This document shows, one piece after another, positions 27,516-36,628 of a stretch of DNA of 64,000 bases (within the stretch, counting starts at the first letter, position 1; the number at the start of each line of letters is the position of its first letter). The notes beneath the pieces are model-generated. The model did no database searches, had not been told where the DNA came from, and was given only the letters and a program-made list of their open reading frames with translations. Source of the stretch: Myxacorys almedinensis A. Its GTDB lineage: Bacteria > Cyanobacteriota > Cyanobacteriia > Leptolyngbyales > Leptolyngbyaceae. Made by a program: the position numbers and the translations under genes. Location of the stretch: assembly GCF_010091945.1 (NCBI RefSeq), contig NZ_WVIE01000008.1, positions 124,001 to 188,000 of the forward strand. The letters are read 5' to 3'.

Positions 27516-28433
27516 GTGTGGATAACTTCTTCTCCCTCTACCGCTTTGACACCAACCGCCGTTGCCCTGGGAAACTTTGACGGCATCCACTTGGGGCATC
27601 GCCAGGTTGTTTTGCCTGTCCTCGATACTCAAACAAGCAATCGTGCGACCGTCGTTACGTTTTCACCCCACCCAAAAGAATTTTTCACCGGGCAGCCGCG
27701 ATCGCTGCTGACACCGCTTGATGAAAAAGCTGCTCACCTGGAATCTATAGGTATAGCGCAGCTTGTGATGTTGCCGTTTACTCAAGCACTAGCCGCCTTG
27801 AGTCCGCAGCAGTTTGTTGAAGAAGTTTTAGTGCGGCATATGCAAGCGCAGCAAGTCAGCATCGGCGCAGATTTTCGGTTTGGGTGCAAGCGGGCAGGAA
27901 CCGCAGAAGATCTTAGTGCGATCGCGGCAAGCTATGGCATCAGCACTACTATCGTTCCCTTGCTTACGTTTCAGGGCAAGCGCATCAGTAGCTCATCGGT
28001 GCGGGATGCCTTGCTACAAGGAGACTTGGCAACCGCAAATCGGATGTTGGGGCGCTCCTATCGCTTGAGCGGTCAAGTGGTGAAAGGGCAGCAGCTAGGG
28101 CACACCATTGGCTTTCCCACCGCCAACTTACAGCCACCTGCTAACAAGCTGATTCCCCGGCAGGGCGTTTATGGTGTGCGCGTGTCTGGGGAAGAGGCAG
28201 ATTCGGTTCTCGGTGTCATGAATATCGGCAATCGCCCTACTGTAAATGGCTTGACACAAACAATCGAAGTTCATTTGCTTGATTGGGCAGGCGACTTATA
28301 TGGACAGACCCTCACCGTCGAACTGGAGGAGTTTATCCGTCCTGAACAAAAATTTGCTTCTTTAGAAGAATTGCAGACCCAAATTAACCTAGATTGTGAA
28401 ACGGCTCGTACCATGTTGGCTGCGATCTCCTAG
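27516..28433 (+). CDS. ribF: Bifunctional riboflavin kinase / FAD synthetase
   Basis: 305 residues. The N-terminal FAD-synthetase half has VALGNFDGIHLGHRQVV and the nucleotide motif GKRISSSSVRDALLQG. The C-terminal riboflavin kinase half has GHTIGFPTANLQPP and the NIGNRPTV loop. Starts with GTG at 27516. Its TAG stop codon (28431-28433) lies inside the end of a miniature inverted-repeat element, so the insertion has set or trimmed the C-terminus. Confidence 0.94.
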   Translation: MWITSSPSTALTPTAVALGNFDGIHLGHRQVVLPVLDTQTSNRATVVTFSPHPKEFFTGQPRSLLTPLDEKAAHLESIGIAQLVMLPFTQALAALSPQQFVEEVLVRHMQAQQVSIGADFRFGCKRAGTAEDLSAIAASYGISTTIVPLLTFQGKRISSSSVRDALLQGDLATANRMLGRSYRLSGQVVKGQQLGHTIGFPTANLQPPANKLIPRQGVYGVRVSGEEADSVLGVMNIGNRPTVNGLTQTIEVHLLDWAGDLYGQTLTVELEEFIRPEQKFASLEELQTQINLDCETARTMLAAIS

Positions 28434-28534
28434 TAGATTGTCAACGTTGAGCGGAGGGGTGGATGGTTCCGATTACTTTACTAGACTCCCCCTCTCCTCC
28501 TAGTCCCCCATTTCAATTTTTGACAGACCACTAG
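28430..28534. repeat. Miniature inverted-repeat element, copy B
   Basis: 105 bp. Left end CTAGTAGATTGTCAA, right end the complement of CTAGTGGTCTGTCAA. Nearly the reverse complement of copy A over its full length, including TCTAGTAATCGGAACCATCC. It overlaps the ribF stop. Confidence 0.8.
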
Positions 28535-28613
28535 ATTCCTTCCCGACCCATCCACCCCTCCACTCTCCACCATCCACTCCTAGTCCCTCAGTTCCACCTT
28601 GATAGACCACTAG
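28535..28613. repeat. Partial second element copy adjoining copy B
   Basis: Only the C-rich half and right end (CCTTGATAGACCACTAG) are present, suggesting tandem insertion and partial loss. Confidence 0.6.
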
Positions 28614-28647
28614 AGCGGTTCGCGCAAAGAAGCGGTTCGCGCAAAGA
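28614..28647 (+). repeat. Perfect 17-bp tandem duplication
   Basis: AGCGGTTCGCGCAAAGA repeated twice without a gap, directly after the miniature elements and 53 bp upstream of the moxR start. Confidence 0.85.
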
Positions 28648-28700
28648 TCATCTCCAAAAGCACCGTTGCCAGCCTGACTTCCAAGAGCTTACCATCGTCC

Positions 28701-29666
28701 ATGATTGGGAACCCTGAGTATGATGAACAGGATTCTTCAACCGATAGGACTGCCGCCATGAGAGACCGCATTGAGCTACTCGTTCAGAACTTAAACCGAG
28801 CGATCGTAGGCAAACAGGAAGCGATCCGGCTTGTTCTGGTTGCCCTGCTCTCCGGGGGGCATGTCTTGCTCGAAGACGTTCCGGGGGTAGGCAAAACCTT
28901 GCTGGCAAAATCGTTAGCCAAGTCGATCGATGGCAAATTTCAGCGGTTGCAGTGTACGCCCGATCTGCTTCCGAGTGATGTCACCGGAACCAATATTTGG
29001 AACCCCAGCAGTGGAACCTTTGAATTTTTGGCAGGTCCGATCTTTGCAAATATTTTGCTCACTGACGAGATTAACCGTGCGACTCCCCGAACTCAGTCGG
29101 CATTGCTTGAGGTCATGGAAGAACATCAAGTCACGACCGATGGGCATTCTCGCCTCGTGCCCGAACCGTTTTTTGTGATCGCCACACAAAACCCTGTGGA
29201 ATATCAAGGAACCTTTCCCTTGCCCGAAGCTCAAATGGATCGCTTTGCCCTGTCGTTGTCATTGGGCTACCCGTCCGAGGCTGAAGAATTGCAAATGTTA
29301 CAGCGACTTCAGGCAACTGCTGCGATCGCACCCCTCCAAGCCTGCATTAGCTTAGACGAAATCCGCCAGCTTCAAGGGCTGTGCACTCAAGTTACCATCG
29401 AGCTTTCGTTGCAGCACTACATTCTCAACCTGGTTCGAGCCACCCGGCAAGACGAAGAAATTACCTTGGGCGCGAGTCCCCGTGGGTCAGTGGCACTTCA
29501 AAAAGCGGTTCAAGCCTTAGCCTTTTTAGAAGGAAGAGAGTACGCCCTTCCCGACGATGTAAAATACCTTGCGCCCCACGTTCTAGCACATCGGATTATT
29601 CCAGCCGGAGGGCGGCGATCGGGTGCGATCGTGGATCGGCTCTTGCGATCGATCCCAATTCCGTAA
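28701..29666 (+). CDS. MoxR-family AAA+ ATPase
   Basis: 321 residues. Walker A PGVGKT at 61-66, Walker B LLTDEIN, sensor 1 ATQNPVEYQGTFPLPEAQ and the lid domain GASPRGSVALQKA are present. MoxR proteins act as chaperones for assembling metalloenzymes or complexes, usually next to DUF58 and VWA-domain genes; neither is visible here. MRDRIELL at 28758 is an alternative start. Confidence 0.92.
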   Translation: MIGNPEYDEQDSSTDRTAAMRDRIELLVQNLNRAIVGKQEAIRLVLVALLSGGHVLLEDVPGVGKTLLAKSLAKSIDGKFQRLQCTPDLLPSDVTGTNIWNPSSGTFEFLAGPIFANILLTDEINRATPRTQSALLEVMEEHQVTTDGHSRLVPEPFFVIATQNPVEYQGTFPLPEAQMDRFALSLSLGYPSEAEELQMLQRLQATAAIAPLQACISLDEIRQLQGLCTQVTIELSLQHYILNLVRATRQDEEITLGASPRGSVALQKAVQALAFLEGREYALPDDVKYLAPHVLAHRIIPAGGRRSGAIVDRLLRSIPIP

Positions 29667-29768
29667 GATAGAGCCATAAGATAGAGAATGAGGGCTTAGA
29701 CATCTACGCGATTGGCTCTGCTAAGCTTCAAAGAATCGCATCCTCGCTTTCATCGGAGGGAAATCACT

Positions 29769-30356
29769 ATGTTTTCGTCCTCATTAGTTGTGCGAATTCC
29801 ACCGTCAGTTATCTCTATGACCGACGATCAGTTTTTTGAGTTCTGTCAATTCAATCGGGATTTGCGGATTGAGCGCGATCGTGATGGAGAGATTTCAATT
29901 ATGCCCCCAGCAGGTTCAGAAACCGGAAATCGAGAAGCCAGAATCATTCACCAACTCGTGAACTGGTCAGATCAAGATGGTTCTGGGCTGGCGTTTAGTT
30001 CTAGCGCGGGCTTCAAGCTTTCTACAGGCGCAGAGCGTTCTCCTGATGCGTCTTGGCTTACGACAGAACGCTGGAACAGGCTCACGCCAGAGCAACAGCA
30101 GAAATTTGCCCCCATTTGTCCTGATTTTGTGGTTGAGTTGCGATCGCCCTCGGACAATCTAAAACCGCTGCAAGCAAAAATGGAAGAATACTCGCAAGAA
30201 CCGGGGTTTCGGTTGGGACTGCTGATCGATCGATCGCATCGTAGCGTCTACGTCTACCGACCCGGACAAACCGTGACATGGTTAGAAAATCCTGAAACAG
30301 TGAATGCTGACCCAGTGTTACCAGGATTTACTCTAAAGCTGAGTAAGGTCTGGTAA
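29769..30356 (+). CDS. Uma2 family (DUF820) endonuclease-like protein
   Basis: About 195 residues from the ATG at 29769, which is preceded by GGAGGG at a good distance. PD-(D/E)XK fold: the conserved Asp is in SPDASWLTTERW, with the catalytic core CPDFVVELRSPSD, then KMEEYSQEPGFRLGLLID and the C-terminal LPGFTLKLSKVW. Uma2 genes are abundant in cyanobacteria and of unclear role. Three decayed relatives lie in this window. Confidence 0.9.
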   Translation: MFSSSLVVRIPPSVISMTDDQFFEFCQFNRDLRIERDRDGEISIMPPAGSETGNREARIIHQLVNWSDQDGSGLAFSSSAGFKLSTGAERSPDASWLTTERWNRLTPEQQQKFAPICPDFVVELRSPSDNLKPLQAKMEEYSQEPGFRLGLLIDRSHRSVYVYRPGQTVTWLENPETVNADPVLPGFTLKLSKVW

Positions 30357-30436
30357 ACCACCCCTCGTTTCCCAAAAGATTTGCGTATTCCAGGTAGATT
30401 TTGCCCAACGATCGCCCGTGATACGCCAGAATTTAA

Positions 30437-30591
30437 CTAGTAGATGGTCAATGTTAAGCCGATGGGTCAATGAGTGGAGGGGTCGATGAGTGCAGGAGTC
30501 GATGGGCTGGATTATTGAACGACCCATTCACCCATCGACTCTCTAACCCATCCATTCCTAGTCCCTCATTTCAACTTTGACAGACTACTAG
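30437..30591. repeat. Miniature inverted-repeat element, copy C
   Basis: 155 bp, longer interior with repeated GTCGATGGG/CCCATCGAC phrases. Ends are CTAGTAGATGGTCAA and the complement of CTAGTAGTCTGTCAA. It ends 6 bp before the first possible cysK start codon. Confidence 0.75.
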
Positions 30592-30615
30592 GGAACCATG
30601 CAGGAAACGAGCAGA

Positions 30616-31590
30616 ATGGATATCAAACGTGGATTTGCAAATGCGGTCGGCAACACTCCGCTGATCCGGCTCAACAGCTTTAGCGATGAGACCGGGTGCG
30701 AGATTTTGGGCAAAGCAGAATTTCTCAACCCAGGCGGATCGGTAAAAGACCGGGCAGCACTCTACATTGTTGAAGATGCCGAAGAAAAAGGCTTACTCAA
30801 ACCGGGGGGAACCGTGGTCGAAGGAACCGCAGGCAACACCGGAATTGGACTTGCTCATATTTGTAACGCGAAAGGCTACAAATGTCTGATTATCATTCCT
30901 GAAACCCAATCTCAAGAAAAAATTGAGATGCTGCGAACCTTGGGGGCTGAAGTTCGCACGGTTCCGGCAGTGCCCTACAAAGATCCAAATAACTACGTCA
31001 AACTATCAGGCAGAATCGCCGCCGAAATGGAGAACGCGATTTGGGCAAATCAGTTTGAGAATCTTGCCAATCGGCAGGCTCATTACGAAACGACCGCCGC
31101 CGAAATCTGGTCGCAAACAGATGGCGCGATCGATGGCTGGGTTGCGGCAACCGGAACAGGTGGAACCTATGCTGGCGTTTCGATGTTTCTCAAAGCAAAA
31201 AATCCGACGATTCGATGTGTGGTTGCCGATCCGATGGGGAGCGGACTGTATAGCTATGTAAAGACAGGGGACATCAAAATTGAGGGCAGTTCAATTACAG
31301 AAGGCATTGGCAACAGCCGGATTACGGGCAACATGGAAGGTGCGCCGATCGATGATGCCATTCAGATCGACGATCGAGAAGCAGTGCGGGTGATTTATCA
31401 ACTCATGGAAAAAGACGGCTTATTTATGGGCGGTTCGGTGGGCATCAACGTGGGGGCAGCCGTTGCCCTCGCCAAGCAAATGGGGGCAGGGCATACGATC
31501 GTGACGGTTCTCTGCGATGGGGGCGGGCGCTACCAGTCCAAGCTATTTAACCGAGATTGGTTAGCATCGAAGGGATTGTCACCCGATTAA
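30616..31590 (+). CDS. cysK: Cysteine synthase A
   Basis: PLP enzyme combining O-acetylserine and sulfide into cysteine. PLP Lys lies in NPGGSVKDRAA (Lys44 from this start), phosphate loop GTAGNTGIGLA, active-site TGTGGTYAG, and C-terminal GGSVGINVGAAVALAK. I choose MDIKRGFANAVGNTPLIRL as the start because it matches the usual N-terminus; ATG 30598 would add six residues and sits 6 bp after miniature element C. Confidence 0.93.
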   Translation: MDIKRGFANAVGNTPLIRLNSFSDETGCEILGKAEFLNPGGSVKDRAALYIVEDAEEKGLLKPGGTVVEGTAGNTGIGLAHICNAKGYKCLIIIPETQSQEKIEMLRTLGAEVRTVPAVPYKDPNNYVKLSGRIAAEMENAIWANQFENLANRQAHYETTAAEIWSQTDGAIDGWVAATGTGGTYAGVSMFLKAKNPTIRCVVADPMGSGLYSYVKTGDIKIEGSSITEGIGNSRITGNMEGAPIDDAIQIDDREAVRVIYQLMEKDGLFMGGSVGINVGAAVALAKQMGAGHTIVTVLCDGGGRYQSKLFNRDWLASKGLSPD

Positions 31591-31646
31591 ACGGGCTGCC
31601 CGACGAGCCTAATTACCTAACCGAAACTGAGCCATAAGGACGATCC

Positions 31647-31952
31647 ATGAGCAGCAAATCTGAGTCCTCTCAGTGCGTTCGTGTTTGCCAAAATACATCG
31701 TGTCGTAAACTGGGGGCTAAAAAAGTGCTCGCGGCGTTTCAAACCCTTCCTATCGCGGGAGTAGACGTGGAGGAAAGTCGTTGTTTGGGGCAATGCGGGA
31801 ACGGACCAATGGTGCTGGTGTTGCCAGAGCAGATTTGGTATTGTCGGGTGTTGCCTGAAGAGGTAGACGCGATCGCAACTCGTCATCTCCTGGGTGGGCA
31901 GCCGATCTCCTCTATGCTGTACCGCAAATTTCATCCTGAGATCAGCAGTTAG
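31647..31952 (+). CDS. Thioredoxin-like [2Fe-2S] ferredoxin
   Basis: 101 residues. The cysteines C10, C14, C19 and C46-x3-C50 (RCLGQCGNGPMV) match the thioredoxin-like [2Fe-2S] ferredoxin pattern. Likely a soluble electron carrier. It lies 56 bp after cysK. Partner unknown. The arrangement recalls the cysteine spacing of the DUF1636 proteins further on. Confidence 0.8.
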   Translation: MSSKSESSQCVRVCQNTSCRKLGAKKVLAAFQTLPIAGVDVEESRCLGQCGNGPMVLVLPEQIWYCRVLPEEVDAIATRHLLGGQPISSMLYRKFHPEISS

Positions 31953-31991
31953 GGTGCCCGGCTGCCCTAGACCCCCAATCAATGGGGCGCG

Positions 31992-33014
31992 CTAACCTTG
32001 CCGGGGCTTTGAAGAGGCACGGTGGGCAACTCGGGTGAGATAGGGCAAATCAACCACCTCACCTACACTATCGCTAATCTGAACCGTTAACCCTGCGCCG
32101 CCTGCCTTGGTGCGAATATAAGCAAGCGCGATCGCGCCTTTCCCTGGCTCAGGCAGTTCCCCGCCTTCTGATGGGGCAACACTGGTCACCGTTCCCACCT
32201 TCTCCTCACCAATTTTTACACTGTCGCCCACGGTGACGGGTTTATCTAACCGCACACCCCAAAGCTGTTGCTTTACCCCGTTGTAGGCGTCGAGCCGAGC
32301 GATCGTTTCTTGCCCAATGTAGCAGCCTTTATCAAACGAAATCGTGTGCCACAATCCCGCTTCTAAGGGATTATAAGTATCGGTGAGTTCGTGTCTGGGC
32401 ATGGGGCGACCTTGCCGGATGCGGAGCGTATTCCAAGTGGCATCGTCGATCGCGGTTGCGCCCGCCTCTACCAAAGCCGATTGCAGAGGGGTCGGCGCAA
32501 GCAGGGTATAGCCTTCTGTCACCAAGCCGCTTCCGATCGCAACTCTCACCGCTTGCCCAGCAATGGTAAAGACCCGATGGGTTCCGTAGGGCTGCCCGAT
32601 CATCTCTGCCGCGCCTAGTTGAGCAAGCAGGGTGTGACTTTTTGCGCCAAACACGCTGAAGGCATAGGTTTGATCGGTGATGTCTGTCAGCTTTACTTTA
32701 TCTGCAAAGAAAATATAGCGATCGAGAAACGACAGAATTTTCTCGGTCATGCCCGGAGACACCATCAGTAAAACGGATTCATCTAAAACGTAAGCTGTGG
32801 CAAGGTCGATGGTGCGTGCCGTAGAGGTCAGAAATACGGTGTCGCAGCCTTCCCCCGGTTTACGGTGTTTGAGGTCGTTAGTGCTTTGGTTGTGGAGAAA
32901 GCTGAGCCGATCTGCGTCGGATACTTCAATGCGTCCCCAAGCACTGCGATCGTAGACAGCAACACCAGAGGTTGCCGCTGCAAGTTCTGCCTTAAGGGTT
33001 TGATCTTGGGTCAT
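31992..33014 (-). CDS. ygfZ: YgfZ/GcvT-like folate-binding protein
   Basis: 340 residues. The YgfZ signature KGCYIGQETIARL is present around residue 230, and the N-terminal DRLSFLHNQSTNDL fits the GcvT fold. YgfZ/IBA57 proteins use folate and help maturation or repair of certain Fe-S enzymes. The neighbouring [2Fe-2S] protein is convergent, which fits but does not prove a link. Confidence 0.88.
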   Translation of the reverse strand: MTQDQTLKAELAAATSGVAVYDRSAWGRIEVSDADRLSFLHNQSTNDLKHRKPGEGCDTVFLTSTARTIDLATAYVLDESVLLMVSPGMTEKILSFLDRYIFFADKVKLTDITDQTYAFSVFGAKSHTLLAQLGAAEMIGQPYGTHRVFTIAGQAVRVAIGSGLVTEGYTLLAPTPLQSALVEAGATAIDDATWNTLRIRQGRPMPRHELTDTYNPLEAGLWHTISFDKGCYIGQETIARLDAYNGVKQQLWGVRLDKPVTVGDSVKIGEEKVGTVTSVAPSEGGELPEPGKGAIALAYIRTKAGGAGLTVQISDSVGEVVDLPYLTRVAHRASSKPRQG

Positions 33015-33132
33015 GGCTGTGAGTTTAGCGTTGTATCGATTATCCTATATGTCCTCAGCATAACCAGGCGAATGCCCTTGTAGTGCGACGCCGTGAGCAT
33101 CAGTAAACTAATAGAGAGGCTATGGAGGCTGT

Positions 33133-33282
33133 ATGCTTTTAACCCCTAAAGACTTAGAGATGGTGCAGGCGCAATACCCCGACTATCGGTTGGAGTTGGT
33201 GAACGGAGAAATCGTGATTATGTCTGCGGAGTTTGGTAAAGCAAATCGCATCCTTAAATGTGTAAATGAAATAAATGTGTAA
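33133..33282 (+). pseudogene. Truncated Uma2 gene (N-terminal 49 codons)
   Basis: MLLTPKDLEMVQAQYPDYRL, then ELVNGEIVIMS, is a typical Uma2 start, but it stops after 49 codons at a tail NEINV. The catalytic core is absent. Confidence 0.65.
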
Positions 33283-33330
33283 CTGTGTTTCTGAGCCGCG
33301 ATTCTTTGAAGCTTGGCAGAGCCAATCGCG

Positions 33331-33442
33331 GGATCAATGTCACTGATTCGCGGGAATACGCTATTGGCTTGACGAGTTCAGAGGTTTCTAAAAGGGACAA
33401 GGATCAATGTCACTGATTCGCGGGAATACGCTATTGGCTTGA
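33331..33442. repeat. Two 42-bp direct repeats, 70-bp period
   Basis: Identical copies at 33331-33372 and 33401-33442, beginning GGATCAATGTCACTGATTCG, separated by 28 bp of unrelated sequence. The second copy supplies the last codons and stop of the minus-strand gene at 33431. Only two copies, so not a CRISPR. Confidence 0.85.
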
Positions 33443-33937
33443 TTGGGTTGGTAAATTCTCAAAAATCTCTGCCACCAGCCGCTTTGTTTTATCATCGAGT
33501 TGATTCCAATCCACCTCGCCGGTTTCATCGATCAAACTCGTATCGACCTCCACTGGGCGATCGTCGGTTAACGCCACGTTATCAGTTTGAAAACAGATTT
33601 TGTAGCATAGTTTCCACAGGTCAATCGTCACCTGCTGATCGGCTTGTTCTAACCGCAACTCGTAACCCGGATAAGGCTTTGGCAAATGGCATAGGGTTTG
33701 CTCGATATCGGAGGTTTGCTCAGGAGTGGCGCTCTTAAGTTGCTCTTGAAGGCGAGCCACCGTCGCCTTTACATCCTCAGGAATTCCATCTGCCCATACC
33801 AAAACATCGTGATAGCTGCCCTTCCAGGTAGTTTCGTCTAGCTGCTTGCGAAGATTATCAATCAGACGAATAAACGCAGGCTGCATCAGCACTTCAGCCT
33901 GTTGCCACGTTTTAATATCTGCAAATCTAGGCTTCAT
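33431..33937 (-). CDS. Hypothetical protein
   Basis: 168 residues, soluble, acidic, family not recognised. Visible features: KPRFADIKTWQQAEVLMQPA at the start, a helical region with RLQEQLKSATPEQTSDIEQT, then YPGYELRLEQADQQVTIDLW and a C-terminal DWNQLDDKTKRLVAEIFENL. Codon use and length look genuine. The last two codons and stop lie in a 42-bp repeat, so the natural C-terminus may have been altered. Confidence 0.7.
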   Translation of the reverse strand: MKPRFADIKTWQQAEVLMQPAFIRLIDNLRKQLDETTWKGSYHDVLVWADGIPEDVKATVARLQEQLKSATPEQTSDIEQTLCHLPKPYPGYELRLEQADQQVTIDLWKLCYKICFQTDNVALTDDRPVEVDTSLIDETGEVDWNQLDDKTKRLVAEIFENLPTQSSQ

Positions 33938-34097
33938 CTTAAAAAGGTCAGAAGGTAATGGGACGCCGGTTTGACAGAGCCAACGCTCTTCTAGCGGGAA
34001 GAATGAAGGCTGCCGAATTTACTTTTCCCAGTATTGGCTTCATCTTAATACTGGCTTCATACTTAAAGAGTAACGCCTTACGCCCCAGCCTGATTGC

Positions 34098-35117
34098 ATG
34101 AAAATTGTTTTCTTTGGAACGCCTCAATTTGCAGTTCCCACCCTCGAAGCTTTGGTGTCTGATTCTAGATTTGAGGTCGTTGCGGTGGTGACTCAGCCCG
34201 ACAAGCGCCGGGGACGGGGAGGCGATCTGTCTCCATCTCCGGTCAAAGCGATCGCGCTTGCCCATTGCATCCCGGTGTGGCAACCTAAAAACGTCAAAAA
34301 AGACGAGGAAACCTTAGAAAAGCTGAGGGCAACGGAGGCAGATGGGTTTGTCGTGGTTGCCTACGGGCAAATCTTGTCTCCAGTGCTGCTGGATATGCCG
34401 CGCTGGGGCTGTGTGAATGTGCACGGCTCGCTCTTGCCGAAATATCGAGGAGCCGCGCCGATTCAGTGGTGTCTTTACCATGGGGAGTCTGAGACGGGGA
34501 TCACCACGATGATGATGGATGCAGGCATGGATACAGGCGCAATGCTGTTGAAATCGACCGTGGCGATCGCGCCCCTCGACACTGCCCCCGACGTTGCCGC
34601 CAAACTCGCTCTGATCGGAGCCGATCTCTTAATTGAAACGCTCCTAAAGCTGGCAAATCAAGCAATTCAGCCAATTCCCCAAAACGCCGCTGAGGCAACC
34701 TACGCTCCTCTGATCAAGAAAACCGACTATGAATTGGACTGGTCAAAAAGTGCGATCGCGCTGCACAACCAAATTCGGGGATTTTTTCCGAACTGCACAA
34801 CCCCCTTTCGCGGCAGCGCGCTGAAAATTCTCAGAACGATTCCCCTCGACGCAACACTATTGGCTCAGCTTCCGCCAGAATTTGCAGCACTCCAGCAAGC
34901 GGCGGCTAGTCTAAAAACTGCGATCGCAGCACCCGGAACGGTCGCGGCGATTCTGAAAAATCAGGGAGCCGTGATCGAAACAGGGTGCGGATACTTGCTG
35001 TTAAAAGAAGTCCAGCAGGCAGGCAAACGCGCTCAATCGGGTTGGGACTTTGCCAACGGCGTCCGCTTAGAGGTGGGGGAAACCATGCAGGCGCGATCGC
35101 CTCATCGCCTCTCATAA
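34098..35117 (+). CDS. fmt: Methionyl-tRNA formyltransferase
   Basis: Formylates Met-tRNA for initiation. [19 protein letters not shown], the catalytic N107/H109 in [17 protein letters not shown], and the Asp in [11 protein letters not shown] are present, followed by the C-terminal tRNA-binding OB domain ([20 protein letters not shown]). 339 residues, intact. The 3' end overlaps the convergent DUF6464 gene by 16 bp. Confidence 0.95.
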   Translation: MKIVFFGTPQFAVPTLEALVSDSRFEVVAVVTQPDKRRGRGGDLSPSPVKAIALAHCIPVWQPKNVKKDEETLEKLRATEADGFVVVAYGQILSPVLLDMPRWGCVNVHGSLLPKYRGAAPIQWCLYHGESETGITTMMMDAGMDTGAMLLKSTVAIAPLDTAPDVAAKLALIGADLLIETLLKLANQAIQPIPQNAAEATYAPLIKKTDYELDWSKSAIALHNQIRGFFPNCTTPFRGSALKILRTIPLDATLLAQLPPEFAALQQAAASLKTAIAAPGTVAAILKNQGAVIETGCGYLLLKEVQQAGKRAQSGWDFANGVRLEVGETMQARSPHRLS

Positions 35118-35455
35118 TAGCGACACCCCTCACACGCCCCTTCCGGGTTCACCGCACACCTGACAATCTCTGATCGGGCATTGTAGGCGCAGGTCGCATC
35201 GCCCATCACCCATCGCCCATCCACCAAACTCCGCTCTGCCGGATGCTGCATTTTCTGAACGTAAATTGCGATCTTGTGTAGCCGATAGCGCCCCGACTTC
35301 AACTGATAGCGATGCCGACGTTCTAAAACAGTGTACGTCTGACCCTCCAAATCAAAATAGCTACCTGGCTGAGGAGACCAATCAAGCTGCACATTGCCAA
35401 GCGACTGCTTCGGATAGGTCAAAATCACCTCTGTTGGCAGAGTCTCTTGCTCCAT
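35102..35455 (-). CDS. DUF6464 family protein
   Basis: 117 residues, a cyanobacterial family of unknown function. [20 protein letters not shown] and the terminal CAYN...[16 protein letters not shown] with four cysteines (possible metal site) are characteristic. No membrane segment. It overlaps the end of fmt on the opposite strand by 16 bp. Confidence 0.8.
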   Translation of the reverse strand: MEQETLPTEVILTYPKQSLGNVQLDWSPQPGSYFDLEGQTYTVLERRHRYQLKSGRYRLHKIAIYVQKMQHPAERSLVDGRWVMGDATCAYNARSEIVRCAVNPEGACEGCRYYERR

Positions 35456-35654
35456 GAGAAATAGGGTTAAGAAATTGTGTTGTGGACAACTTAGATCTTC
35501 TCGATAGTAGCGCGATTACTTCACAAACCAGAATCGATAACGGCTAAATGTAAGCGTAGGATGAGGGCAAATCCAAGAATTTAGACATCGATTCTCGTTC
35601 GTTTTAATTTAAGACATTTTTAGGCTCATTTAAGAGGAATGTTTTAATCTGCTC

Positions 35655-36040
35655 GGTGCAAACTGGATGCCGATGGCAGCCGAGAGCGTAAATCTTGGAT
35701 CTTATGGGAAGAAGATGGACGATATCCAGATGTGATCGTCTTGACCTCAATTCCCTGCAAGGCTGGCGGCTCCAAATCGGTCAAGGCTATCAACCGCTCT
35801 AGCCCATCGAGTTGAGGTAATGCCCAGGGATGGCTTTGGTGCGAGATGGTGCAAGTTGTGGTCGGGGACTTGGGAAGGAGCGATCGTTAGCTTTGCTCCA
35901 CGTAGTGTTCGAGAACCTGCCATCAGAACTTGTCCCTGGATACGATTTTATGACGCTGATAGGCATTTAGTCTTATTACCGGAAGAAGCGGAACGAGCCA
36001 AAGCAGAAATCGCTAAAGTTTTCCTCAATCTTCATCAAGC
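35655..36040 (+). pseudogene. Decayed Uma2 gene, C-terminal pieces
   Basis: DADGSRERKSWILWEEDGRY with PDVIV (from 35666) and WIRFYDADRHLVLLPEEAER with AKAEIAK (about 35935-36010) are both recognisable Uma2 C-terminal segments in different frames. The N-terminal domain is missing. The last bases overlap the ferredoxin gene on the other strand. Confidence 0.65.
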
Positions 36041-36393
36041 GGCAGCCCCCGCTTTACTTTTCCTTTGCCAAAAAATCGACCAAACTGAAGCTCGTACACT
36101 TCATCTTCGTCTTGGGTTTCTACCTCCAGGTCAGAGCGGGCATAGCTGACGCACAAGAGCGCATAGCCTTGACGCTGCAAGTCGGGAGATAACCCCACGG
36201 CTTCGGGCTGGTAGATTTCTCCAGATAAAACTTTGACCGCACAAGTGGTGCAGGCCCCGTTGCGGCAGGAAAATGGTAGCTCGACGCCTTGATGTTCACC
36301 CGAGTGCAAAATGTAGCGATCGCTAGGTACCCGAAAAGTGAAGTCCATTCCCTTTTGGCGATGATACACATGGACAGTATAAAATTCAGTCAT
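36025..36393 (-). CDS. Plant-type [2Fe-2S] ferredoxin with C-terminal extension
   Basis: 122 residues. Cluster ligands C43, C48, C51 (CRNGACTTC) and C81 (ALLCVSYA) fit the plant-type fold. It is longer than photosynthetic PetF (about 97) because of a tail after EDEVYELQFGRFFG and an N-terminal TEFYTVHVYHRQKGM, so it is probably one of the specialised low-abundance ferredoxins rather than the main photosynthetic one. Electron partner unknown. Confidence 0.88.
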   Translation of the reverse strand: MTEFYTVHVYHRQKGMDFTFRVPSDRYILHSGEHQGVELPFSCRNGACTTCAVKVLSGEIYQPEAVGLSPDLQRQGYALLCVSYARSDLEVETQDEDEVYELQFGRFFGKGKVKRGLPLDED

Positions 36394-36503
36394 AAAAATG
36401 GATTTGCACGTTCTCTATTCAGTATGAGGCAACTTCTGCTAGTATTGATACTCAACGGTTGTGTTTATAGCTATCAGCTACTAGCTATATGTGCAGTCTA
36501 CCT

Positions 36504-36590
36504 GGAGAGATGGCCGAGTGGTTGAAGGCGCAGCACTGGAAATGCTGTGATGGGGTAACTTATCCGAGGGTTCGAATCCCTCTCTCTCCG
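36504..36590 (+). tRNA. tRNA-Ser (anticodon GGA)
   Basis: Full cloverleaf of 87 nt: acceptor stem GGAGAGA/TCTCTCC, anticodon loop CTGGAAA in stem CAGCA/TGCTG giving anticodon GGA, a long class II variable arm, and T-arm GAGGGTTCGAATCCCTC. Decodes TCC/TCT. CCA is not encoded. Confidence 0.95.
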
Positions 36591-36628
36591 TTCTAAAATC
36601 TAGCTACAGCCAGGCTTACAAGAAGCTT

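Noticed and set aside
33331-33442. CRISPR-like spacing of repeats
   Set aside because: Only two copies, 42 bp long with a 28-bp gap, no cas genes anywhere in the window.
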